8,192 nucleotides of DNA. Source: an uncultured Lachnospiraceae bacterium. Its GTDB lineage: Bacteria; Bacillota_A; Clostridia; Lachnospirales; Lachnospiraceae. Under the pieces are notes generated by a model that had not been told where the DNA came from, searched no databases, and saw only the letters and a program-made list of their open reading frames with translations. The stretch spans positions 1 through 8,192 of the forward strand of contig CAJKKX010000085.1 in NCBI GenBank assembly GCA_905200565.1, in the 5' to 3' direction. A program made the position numbers and the translations under genes. This document shows, one piece after another, positions 1-5,801 of this stretch; within the stretch, counting starts at the first letter, position 1, and each line of letters opens with the position of its first letter.

Positions 1-221
1 GATATGGAGACGCATGGGCGGGAGCGGTACTGGGAATCTGGCTGGGCTTTCTTCCGTTGGCAGAAATCTTTTTTCTGGGACTTTTGTTGTCCTCCGTGTA
101 CGCTTCCTGGCTGTTTCTCGTCAGGAAAAAGGGCGGAAAGTACAGGATAGCCTTTCTGCCTTTTTTGCTGGCGGGGTATCTGATCTGGCTGATGTTTATG
201 GAAAAGGGGAGGATTGGATGA
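1..221 (+). CDS. Prepilin peptidase (TadV/CpaA type, A24), C-terminal fragment
   Basis: This frame enters from the left edge (first full codon at position 3) and ends at TGA 219-221, giving 72 visible residues. The first residues are Y-G-D, and the partial codon before them ends in GA. If that codon is GGA, the window opens on GYGD, the GxGD motif carrying the second catalytic aspartate of A24 prepilin peptidases. The rest is hydrophobic with two likely membrane segments (roughly residues 7-40 and 50-66), separated by a basic RKKGGK loop, which is the usual end of a TadV/CpaA enzyme. In the family this membrane aspartic protease cleaves and often N-methylates class III signal peptides of pilins. 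Its stop overlaps the start of the TadE-like gene (ATGA), so the enzyme and a likely substrate are coupled. The assignment rests on motif, topology and neighbour; the first catalytic Asp lies outside the window. Confidence 0.8.
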   Translation, partial: YGDAWAGAVLGIWLGFLPLAEIFFLGLLLSSVYASWLFLVRKKGGKYRIAFLPFLLAGYLIWLMFMEKGRIG

Positions 222-676
222 GGTTAAAAGGAAGCTATACGCTGGAAGCGGCACTATTGATGACGGTCATTCTGCCGCTGCTGGCTGGAATTCTGTATCT
301 GGGATTCTATCTGCATGACCAGGCGGCGATACAGAATGCCGCTTATGAGCTGGCGGTACTGGGAAGCCTGGCAGGCGGCGAAAAGGATATGCAGGCACGG
401 ATGGAAAAGAGAAAGCAGGAGATCTGCCGGGAGGCATATCTTGGAATACGGGGAGTAGAAGCCAGGGTGCAGATGGGAAAAAAGAAAATTCGTGTGGAGA
501 TACAGGGAACTTTTCAGACGCCGGGACTTGTTTTGCGTTTTTTCGGGGAAAAACAAATCAGGGTCAGGGGAACTTCGGAGCTGACTGTTATAAATCCGGC
601 CAATACGATCGTCCGGCTCAACCGGATCAGGAAAGGAATCGAGGGGAATGGAAATGAAAGCGACATACTGCCGTGA
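218..676 (+). CDS. TadE-like pseudopilin with class III signal peptide
   Basis: This 152-residue protein starts at ATG 218, preceded by AAGGGGAGG (about 204-212) at a good distance. The frame is open further upstream to ATG 14, but that stretch only shadows the prepilin peptidase gene. The N-terminus M-R-L-K-G then S-Y-T-L-E-A-A has a short basic leader, Gly at -1 and Glu at +5 (residue 10). That is the prepilin peptidase recognition pattern, followed by one hydrophobic helix (about residues 11-33). The rest (34-152) is a soluble, beta-rich domain ending in TVINPANTIVRLNRIRKG. TadE/TadF pseudopilins assist assembly of Flp/Tad pili at the membrane. The gene lies between a prepilin peptidase and a DUF6382-FHA gene, as expected near the end of a Clostridia tad operon. 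The TadE-like class is well supported; whether it is TadE, TadF or another minor pseudopilin cannot be decided here. Confidence 0.82.
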   Translation: MRLKGSYTLEAALLMTVILPLLAGILYLGFYLHDQAAIQNAAYELAVLGSLAGGEKDMQARMEKRKQEICREAYLGIRGVEARVQMGKKKIRVEIQGTFQTPGLVLRFFGEKQIRVRGTSELTVINPANTIVRLNRIRKGIEGNGNESDILP

Positions 677-1994
677 CAGGGAACATAATTATATGGTTCT
701 GGAAGCGCCTGAAAAGATGCAGGGCAATGCGTATCAGGTCAGGATGCTTCTGGAAAACGAGATACCGGGGCTTTTGCGGTGTAAAAAGCAGATGGTAGAC
801 GGAAAGGCTTTTTTATGCTATGAGATCACCTCGCGCCAGCCGTTGTCGCGGGTTCTGGAGCAGCGTCCGGCAGGGTATGAGGAGATACAGGCTGTGGCAC
901 AGGGAATCGGCAGGGCGCTGGAACAGATATCCCGGTTCTTTTTAGAGGAGGAAGGGCTGATTCTGGAGCCGGAGTTTCTTTATATGGATGTGGAGACAAG
1001 AGAGATCAGCGTTTGCTTTCTTCCTTTTTTCGGGGGAGATTTTCAGGAAGCTTTTCGGGAGCTGGCGGAGTATCTTCTGAAAAAGCTGAATCATAAGGAT
1101 GAGAGGGCGATTCTTTCCGGGTATCGCCTTTATATGGAGACGTCTGTGGAAGATTACTGTGTAAAGGATGTAGTCGGGAAGCTGTATCAGGATTTCGGGG
1201 AAAAGAAAGAGAGCTGCGAAAAACCGCCGTCGCCGGAGCAGACGCCGCCAAACGCTGTCCGGAAAGAAAAAATTCTGCCTTGCAGAACAGAAACAGGACA
1301 GGAGAGGATACGAAGAGCCGGAAAGCGAAAGAAAGCCGCAGGAATGGCAGCAGCCTGCTTTTTGTGTGCCGCAGGCGGAGCGGCGCTGGTACATTTTCAT
1401 ATTTTTACGTTGACGCAGGCGGGCGGCGCGCTGTTTTTAGCGGCGGGTGTTTTTTTCTATGCCTTTGCGGGACAAAAGGAAAAAACAGAGCAGAAAAAAG
1501 AGAAAAAGAAAAGACATCGGAAAAAGAAACAAAAGGATGGAGGGGCAGGAGAAACAAAAGAGGAGATTGTGTGCGGGCAAAGCAAGGGATTGGAGGAAGA
1601 GCAGGAGAGTCTGTCAGAAGAAATCTGCGATTTTCAGGAAGAGCCTGAGGAATTCTACGGGCAGACGATGCTTCTTCAAAAGGAAAATAAAAAGGGGACG
1701 CCCGTGCTGGTGAGCCTGCGGCCGGATTTGCAGGGGAGCGTCACGGTCAGCAAAGAAAAATTTACGGTCGGAAAGATGAAAGGGCAGGCAGATCTGCTTC
1801 TTGATCTTCCGGTCATCAGCCGAATTCATGCCCGGATCGAAAAGAGGGGAGAGGACTATTTTCTGATGGACTTAAACTCTACCAATGGGACATTCCTGAA
1901 CGGAAAACGTCTGGCGTCGAATGAGTATCGGCAGATACGCAGAGGGGACGAGATTTTCTTTGCGGAAACGGGGTATCTTTTCGAAGAATCCTGA
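654..1994 (+). CDS. DUF6382-FHA domain membrane protein of a Tad pilus locus
   Basis: This 446-residue protein starts at ATG 654, 7 nt after GAGGGG (641-646). An in-frame ATG at 648 is only 1 nt from that site and less likely. The start lies inside the end of the TadE-like gene, so the two are coupled. Residues 1 to about 180 match the DUF6382 type (N-terminal R-E-H-N-Y-M-V-L-E, a central FLPF followed by an aromatic helix). Two hydrophobic segments (about 229-250 and 256-273) form a membrane hairpin, followed by a Lys/Arg/Glu-rich stretch (about 275-295) and an acidic linker. Residues about 363-444 form an FHA domain with SRIH (389-392) and NSTNGTF (408-414), the phosphothreonine-binding loops. 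Both ends are predicted cytoplasmic. FHA domains read phosphothreonine, so a Ser/Thr kinase signal onto the pilus machine is a reasonable inference. The role of DUF6382 is not known to me. Confidence 0.85.
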   Translation: MKATYCRDREHNYMVLEAPEKMQGNAYQVRMLLENEIPGLLRCKKQMVDGKAFLCYEITSRQPLSRVLEQRPAGYEEIQAVAQGIGRALEQISRFFLEEEGLILEPEFLYMDVETREISVCFLPFFGGDFQEAFRELAEYLLKKLNHKDERAILSGYRLYMETSVEDYCVKDVVGKLYQDFGEKKESCEKPPSPEQTPPNAVRKEKILPCRTETGQERIRRAGKRKKAAGMAAACFLCAAGGAALVHFHIFTLTQAGGALFLAAGVFFYAFAGQKEKTEQKKEKKKRHRKKKQKDGGAGETKEEIVCGQSKGLEEEQESLSEEICDFQEEPEEFYGQTMLLQKENKKGTPVLVSLRPDLQGSVTVSKEKFTVGKMKGQADLLLDLPVISRIHARIEKRGEDYFLMDLNSTNGTFLNGKRLASNEYRQIRRGDEIFFAETGYLFEES

Positions 1995-2002
1995 GAGAAA
2001 TA

Positions 2003-2020
2003 CCCGGTTCGGGAATTTTT
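2003..2020 (+). terminator. Weak candidate terminator after the tad genes
   Basis: CCCG (2003-2006), a 3-nt loop and CGGG (2010-2013), then AA and five T (2016-2020), lie 9 nt after the FHA gene stop. The 4-bp stem is short for an intrinsic terminator, so this is a weak call. No better candidate follows before the next promoter. Confidence 0.3.
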
Positions 2021-2045
2021 CAACGAAGGAGCGCCACATTTGGTA

Positions 2046-2075
2046 TTGACAGTATACGGAACTGCGGAATATAAT
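2046..2075 (+). promoter_or_regulatory. Near-perfect sigma-A promoter upstream of the rhomboid gene
   Basis: TTGACA (2046-2051) and TATAAT (2070-2075) both match the housekeeping consensus exactly and are separated by 18 nt. Transcription would start near 2082, giving a leader of about 150 nt before the rhomboid start at 2232. That leader contains the structured element at 2096-2156. No start codon with a convincing ribosome binding site and open frame lies between them, so the promoter either drives the rhomboid gene through a long leader or a small RNA. Confidence 0.7.
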
Positions 2076-2095
2076 ATTCAGACAGAACTACTTAC

Positions 2096-2156
2096 ATGAT
2101 GCCAGGGTCACAAAGTGCGGAACAATCCGTATGGCATCTTTTGACCCAAACATCAT
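2096..2156 (+). repeat. Compact overlapping inverted-repeat element (pseudoknot-capable)
   Basis: Four paired segments lie in 61 bases. GATGCCA (2098-2104) is complementary to TGGCATC (2132-2138). GGGTCA (2105-2110) is complementary to TGACCC (2142-2147). GCGGA (2117-2121) pairs with TCCGT (2126-2130, one G-U) around an ACAA loop. ATGATG (2096-2101) is complementary to CATCAT (2151-2156). The first two helices interleave and would form an H-type pseudoknot enclosing the small hairpin. The second and fourth together form a competing long hairpin. It sits in non-coding DNA about 15 nt after a predicted transcription start. It could be a dispersed palindromic repeat or a cis-acting RNA. I match it to no known riboswitch class. 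Confidence 0.6.
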
Positions 2157-2231
2157 TTATATGACTTGACATAAGAGTATGCCAAAGGTTTCAGACATGG
2201 CCTGCCTTTGCGTATTCAGAGGGGAATCTGT

Positions 2232-2867
2232 ATGGAAGAAATGAAAGATTTTTTAAAATCCAGGACAAAGTGTAATCTTCTGATCGTTGTGGCGAATGTT
2301 GCGGTTTTTCTGATTCTGGAAATACTGGGGAGTACGGAAGATACAAGATTTATGCTGGAGCATGGGGCAAGCTATACGCCCTGGATTCTGGAGTATGGAG
2401 AATATTACAGACTTTTTACCTGCATGTTTCTGCATTTTGGAATCGAGCATCTTTTTTATAATATGCTGACGCTTATCTTTTTGGGAGATGCGCTGGAACA
2501 TGCCGTGGGTCCGGTTCGGTATCTGATCATATATCTGGGCGGAGGTATTCTGGCGAATATCGTTTCCTGTGGCCTGGAACTTGGCAGTGCAGATTATGCA
2601 GTATCCGCAGGAGCCTCCGGCGCAATCTTTGCGGTGATCGGAGCATTGATCTATGTGGTGATTGTCAATCGGGGAAGCGTGGATGGGTTTACAGGCAAAC
2701 GGCTGATTCTGATGGCGGCGCTGACACTTCTTGAGGGATTCACTTCAACCGGCGTGGATAATGCCGCCCATGTGGGAGGCTTTCTTTCCGGACTGCTTCT
2801 GGCGGCGCTTTTGTATCGAAGGCCGCACAGGGAAAATCGTGTCAGCCAAGAGGGAGCAGGATGGTAA
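2232..2867 (+). CDS. Rhomboid family intramembrane serine protease
   Basis: This 211-residue protein starts at ATG 2232, 7 nt after AGAGGGG (2218-2224). The frame extends to a TTG at 2208 but has no site there. Hydrophobic segments are spread through the protein in the six-helix rhomboid pattern. The hallmarks are complete: R60-L-F before the second core helix, H73xxxN77 for the oxyanion region, GASGA with catalytic Ser129 (127-131), and catalytic His180 in NAAHVGGF. The length is that of the minimal bacterial core without extra soluble domains. The enzyme cuts membrane helices of other proteins within the bilayer; its substrate cannot be read from the sequence. Its last 26 bp overlap, tail to tail, the end of the histidine kinase on the other strand. 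The likely promoter is at 2046-2075. Confidence 0.93.
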   Translation: MEEMKDFLKSRTKCNLLIVVANVAVFLILEILGSTEDTRFMLEHGASYTPWILEYGEYYRLFTCMFLHFGIEHLFYNMLTLIFLGDALEHAVGPVRYLIIYLGGGILANIVSCGLELGSADYAVSAGASGAIFAVIGALIYVVIVNRGSVDGFTGKRLILMAALTLLEGFTSTGVDNAAHVGGFLSGLLLAALLYRRPHRENRVSQEGAGW

Positions 2868-3525
2868 AAGAAGTCCCTTTGCCGGGGGTCGTATCAAGAC
2901 GGATGGTTCCGCCGTGTGCTTCGACGATTCGTCTGGTAATCGAAAGACCAAGTCCCGTTCCGTCGGATTTATGCGTTACAAAAGGCAGAAACAGCGTATC
3001 TATGTATTCCTGAGGGATTCCGCACCCTGTGTCGGTAATGCAAAGGATCAGATGCTGTTCATCTGCCGAGGCGTCTAAAGTTACTTCGCCTTCTTCTTTT
3101 AAGGATTCAAATCCGTTTCGAATCAGATTGGAAACAGCCTGGCGCAGTTTCACAGGGTCTGCATGCAGGTATGGAAGATTCTGCGGAATGTGAGAGGAAA
3201 AGCGAAAAGGCGCGGAAACGGTATGATGGTAAACAGAAGTGATTTCTGTCAGCCATTGACTGGTATCCAGGAATTCCGGGTGAAGAGTCATACCATTGTT
3301 GTAATGAGAGACCTCATCCAGAAGACGCAGCAGATATGCCAGGTCCTGCATGGTGTTATTCCAGAATGGAAAGTTCCGGACTTCCGGGTGCTGTTTTTGA
3401 ATCAGATGCAGAGAACTGTTGATCAGAGTTACAGGATTGCGTATTTCATGGGAAATCTGCGAAATCGCGACTTTCTGTTCTTCAATTATTTTTTTCAGTG
3501 CTTCAAGCTGGTGCTGTTCGGACAT
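2842..3525 (-). CDS. Small soluble sensor histidine kinase
   Basis: This 227-residue protein starts at ATG 3525 after AAGGGAG on the minus strand. The frame is open further upstream to 3621, but that part lacks a ribosome binding site and covers the promoter region. Residues 1-25 look like a helical or coiled lead. The HisKA box is SHEIRNPVT with phospho-acceptor His26. The ATPase part has an N box with N133 and N137, DTGCGI (165-170) as G1, FLPFVTHKSDG as F box, and GTGLGLS (189-195) as G2. All catalytic motifs are intact. There is no membrane segment and no PAS, GAF or HAMP domain, so it is cytoplasmic and must sense through its N-terminus or a partner. No response regulator lies nearby, so it is an orphan; clostridial orphan kinases sometimes feed Spo0A, which is only a possibility here. 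Promoter at 3566-3594. Confidence 0.92.
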   Translation of the reverse strand: MSEQHQLEALKKIIEEQKVAISQISHEIRNPVTLINSSLHLIQKQHPEVRNFPFWNNTMQDLAYLLRLLDEVSHYNNGMTLHPEFLDTSQWLTEITSVYHHTVSAPFRFSSHIPQNLPYLHADPVKLRQAVSNLIRNGFESLKEEGEVTLDASADEQHLILCITDTGCGIPQEYIDTLFLPFVTHKSDGTGLGLSITRRIVEAHGGTIRLDTTPGKGTSFTILLPLG

Positions 3526-3565
3526 AGTTTTTATCTCCCTTGGGGTTTTTGTTGACCTTAGGATA

Positions 3566-3594
3566 AGTTTATCATCGTATGGTAAAATTTTCAA
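3566..3594 (-). promoter_or_regulatory. Promoter of the histidine kinase gene
   Basis: On the minus strand TTGAAA (3594-3589) and TAAACT (3571-3566) are 17 nt apart. The -10 is preceded by TGA, an extended TGN element. The predicted start is about 30-35 nt ahead of the kinase ATG at 3525. The element lies in the 150-bp gap shared with the divergent HIT gene. Confidence 0.5.
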
Positions 3595-3604
3595 ATACTT
3601 CTTA

Positions 3605-3633
3605 TTGACAATATCCGGCAAAAGAATTACTAT
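3605..3633 (+). promoter_or_regulatory. Promoter of the HIT-sigma transcription unit
   Basis: TTGACA (3605-3610, consensus) and TACTAT (3628-3633, 4 of 6) are separated by 17 nt. The start near 3640 gives a leader of about 36 nt to the HIT gene ATG at 3676. With no terminator in the 41-bp gap after the HIT gene, this promoter probably also serves the sigma factor gene. Confidence 0.55.
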
Positions 3634-3675
3634 AAAGAGAAAGAGTAAGTAGAACGTGTAGGAAGGGAGAAAACG

Positions 3676-4092
3676 ATGAGAGAAGAGAATTGTATTTTCT
3701 GCAAACTCGCAAATGGAGAGATTCCGTCCGCAACTCTGTATGAGGACGAAGCGTTTCGGGTAATTCTGGATTTAAATCCGGCGACCAGAGGCCATGCTTT
3801 GATTTTACCGAAGGAGCATTTTGAAAATGTTTTTGAAATGCCGGAGGAATGGGTGACGGGGGCATTTGCGCTGGCCAGGAAAATGGCGAAGAAAATGAAG
3901 GACGCCTTAAAGTGCGATGGATTTAATCTGGTACAGAACAATGGGGCTGCCGCGGGACAGACCGTGTTTCATTTTCATATCCATCTGATTCCCAGATATG
4001 AGGAGGATGGAGCGGGGCTTACATGGCGTCAGGGAACTTTGACCGAAGAAGCCAGAGACCAGATTTTAGAGATTTTGAAGCAGGAACCATGA
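3676..4092 (+). CDS. HIT family nucleotide hydrolase (Hit/HinT-like)
   Basis: This 138-residue protein starts at ATG 3676 after GGAAGGGAG. The histidine triad is H99-F-H101-I-H103, in which the middle His acts as the nucleophile in this family. The Gram-positive Hit zinc-site residues are also present: CxxC at 6-9, followed by His48 and the triad region. G-H-A-L-I-L-P-K (39-46) is the conserved strand before the nucleotide pocket. HinT-like enzymes hydrolyse purine nucleoside phosphoramidates and aminoacyl-adenylates in the cytosol. The length is normal for the family (about 110-150). It is the first gene after the promoter at 3605-3633 and is followed by the sigma gene 41 bp later. The family is certain; the physiological substrate is not. 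Confidence 0.95.
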   Translation: MREENCIFCKLANGEIPSATLYEDEAFRVILDLNPATRGHALILPKEHFENVFEMPEEWVTGAFALARKMAKKMKDALKCDGFNLVQNNGAAAGQTVFHFHIHLIPRYEEDGAGLTWRQGTLTEEARDQILEILKQEP

Positions 4093-4133
4093 GTAAACGA
4101 TAAAAAATAGCGAGGGAAGGGTCTCAGTTACAA

Positions 4134-4664
4134 ATGAAAAATAAGAGATTTACGGAAATTTACGAGAGCTACCGTAGATTGGTAATGAAGATTGCATATG
4201 AGCGCGTGGGAGATATTTATCTGGCAGAGGAGATCAGCCAGCAGGTTTTTACTGCGCTTTATGAGAATTTGGATAAGATCAGGGATGAAAGCGTGAAGTC
4301 GTGGCTGATTATAGCGACAAGGAATGCGGTCGTTGACTATTTCAGAAAACAGAAGGTCAGAAAAGAAAAGCTGGAACAGATGTATCAGAAAAGAGAGGAA
4401 CGTACGGTGTGGGATAATACCGAGCGGATCGTGGAACGTGTGGCGCAAGAGAGACTTTCTTTTCGGATTCTGGATGATTTGCGGGACGCCAACAGAGAAT
4501 GGTATGAAATCATTCTCGCCGTCTGCCTTTATGGACTGCCGATCAAAGAGGCGGCGAAATACCTGCGAATGAGTCCGCAGGCATTAAGCGCCAGATTATA
4601 TCGTGCAAGAAATTACATTCGCCGTAAGTATGGAGAAGAATACGAATGTGAATGGGGTCAGTGA
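4134..4664 (+). CDS. ECF-like sigma-70 family RNA polymerase sigma factor
   Basis: This 176-residue protein starts at ATG 4134. Purine-rich GAGGGAAGGG (4112-4121) lies 12 nt upstream, a long spacing. Region 2 covers about residues 5-75, with the AEEISQQVF core-binding helix (31-39) and the SWLIIATRNAVVDYFRKQK DNA-melting and -10 contact helix (56-74). A variable linker (75-115) follows, then region 4 (about 118-165) with a helix-turn-helix around IKEAAKYLRMSPQALSARL (137-155). There is no region 1.1 or 3, as in the ECF group. The murG gene on the other strand ends inside it (7 bp overlap). The next + strand gene, at 5802, resembles the DUF4367-type membrane regulators that accompany such sigma factors in Clostridia, so a pair split by murG is inferred. 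The gene probably shares the HIT promoter. Confidence 0.9.
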   Translation: MKNKRFTEIYESYRRLVMKIAYERVGDIYLAEEISQQVFTALYENLDKIRDESVKSWLIIATRNAVVDYFRKQKVRKEKLEQMYQKREERTVWDNTERIVERVAQERLSFRILDDLRDANREWYEIILAVCLYGLPIKEAAKYLRMSPQALSARLYRARNYIRRKYGEEYECEWGQ

Positions 4665-5722
4665 ACAGCTTCTTCGAGGAGCGAGATGATTTTTGAAATG
4701 GCGTCGTTTTGTTCGCTGGTTTCCATTGCGGCAATATAAGAGGCACGGTTTTCATAGAGTTTCATAATGCGTGGAATCAGGAGGGTGGGAGCGAGCTGTT
4801 CTTCGGTAAGCACCTCGCTGAAGCCCTGATTTTCAAAGGATGCGGCGTTTAGAATCTGATCGCCCCGGCTGGCGTTTGCAGAGAGCGGAATCAAAAGATT
4901 TGGCTTTCTGAGCGCCAGAATTTCACAGATGGCGTTGGCTCCGGCCCTGGAAACACATACATCCGCAAGGGCGAAAAGGTCTGCCAGCTCTTTTTTGATG
5001 TACTCAAACTGAACATAACCTTCCAGATGATCCAGTGAGTGATCTACTTTGTCTTTTCCACAGAGATGAATGACCTGGAAGGTCTTTAGAAGTTCCGGCA
5101 GAATGCCGCGCATGGCGTCATTTACGACGGCGGAACCCTGGCTGCCGCCGATAATCATTAACACGGGTTTGTTTGCAGTGAAACCGCAGAAGTTCAGGGC
5201 GTTCAGCTTATTTCCAAGAAGAAGCTCCTGGCGAATCGGCGAGCCTGTCAGAACGGCTTTGCCTTCCGGCAGGTGCGCCATAGTTTCCGGAAAGTTACAG
5301 CATATTTTGTCGGCAGACGGGATGGACAGCTTGTTTGCAAGTCCCGGCGTCATATCCGATTCGTGGATAATGACGGGCACATGATGCTTGTGAGCGGCGA
5401 TCACGACCGGGACGGTGACGAATCCGCCTTTTGAAAAAACCACATCCGGCTTAATCTGTTTGACGAGCTTTTTCGCCTGTCCATAGCCGTGGATGACCTT
5501 GAACGGGTCTGTAAAGTTCTTTGGGTCAAAATAGCGGCGCAGTTTTCCAGAGTCGATTCCATAGTAAGGAATATCCAGTTCTTCAATTAATTTTCGCTCG
5601 ATACCGTCATATGAGCCAATATAATGAATATCATAACCCAGTTTCCGAAGCGTCGGAACGAGAGCAATATTTGGTGTGACATGACCGGCAGTACCTCCGC
5701 CGGTAAGTATGATACGTTTCAT
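4658..5722 (-). CDS. murG: MurG: UDP-GlcNAc transferase of lipid II synthesis
   Basis: This 354-residue protein starts at ATG 5722, 7 nt after GGAGG on the minus strand. MurG moves GlcNAc from UDP-GlcNAc to lipid I at the inner membrane face, making lipid II. Visible family motifs are GGGTAGH (8-14, with the key His14), SKGGFVTVP (97-105), HESDMTPGLANK (120-131), GGSQGS (192-197) and SRAGANAICEIL (258-269) of the donor site, and ASRGDQILNA (284-293). The two GT-B Rossmann halves are complete. The gene stands alone, not in a division and cell wall (dcw) cluster, which occurs in some clostridia. It is antisense to, and lies between, a sigma gene and its likely regulator. Whether another murG exists in the genome cannot be seen. 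Assignment is firm, with a small chance of a murG paralogue of different role. Confidence 0.93.
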   Translation of the reverse strand: MKRIILTGGGTAGHVTPNIALVPTLRKLGYDIHYIGSYDGIERKLIEELDIPYYGIDSGKLRRYFDPKNFTDPFKVIHGYGQAKKLVKQIKPDVVFSKGGFVTVPVVIAAHKHHVPVIIHESDMTPGLANKLSIPSADKICCNFPETMAHLPEGKAVLTGSPIRQELLLGNKLNALNFCGFTANKPVLMIIGGSQGSAVVNDAMRGILPELLKTFQVIHLCGKDKVDHSLDHLEGYVQFEYIKKELADLFALADVCVSRAGANAICEILALRKPNLLIPLSANASRGDQILNAASFENQGFSEVLTEEQLAPTLLIPRIMKLYENRASYIAAMETSEQNDAISKIISLLEEAVH

Positions 5723-5752
5723 AATAATCCTCCAAATAGATAGTATATGTTA

Positions 5753-5780
5753 ATCTTATACTGTTATGGGAAAATGTCAA
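5753..5780 (-). promoter_or_regulatory. Likely murG promoter
   Basis: On the minus strand TTGACA (5780-5775, consensus) is followed after 16 nt by TAAGAT (5758-5753, 4 of 6). A TATAAG is also present at a less usual 14-nt spacing. The start would lie near 5746, about 25 nt ahead of the murG ATG. The -35 hexamer lies in the leader of the divergent DUF4367-like gene. Confidence 0.45.
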
Positions 5781-5801
5781 GAAGGGAGTGAGACATTTTT
5801 T

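Noticed and set aside
14..217. N-terminal extension of the TadE-like frame from ATG 14
   Set aside because: It overlaps the prepilin peptidase gene in another frame, has no hydrophobic or domain logic, and the ribosome binding site and class III leader point to ATG 218.
1280..1713. Two Lys/Arg-rich + strand frames inside the FHA gene
   Set aside because: They are out-of-frame readings of the basic linker region of the FHA protein and have no start signals.
2166..2171. Second TTGACA upstream of the rhomboid gene
   Set aside because: No acceptable -10 hexamer occurs 16-18 nt downstream (the site reads TTTCAG), so it is not called a promoter.
3602..3941. Minus strand frames opposite the HIT gene
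   Set aside because: They cover the divergent promoter region and the antisense of a clear HIT domain; no start signals.
5757..5762. TATACT as a + strand -10 for the DUF4367-like gene
   Set aside because: The matching -35 position reads AAATAG, so support is too weak; it also overlaps the likely murG -10 on the other strand.
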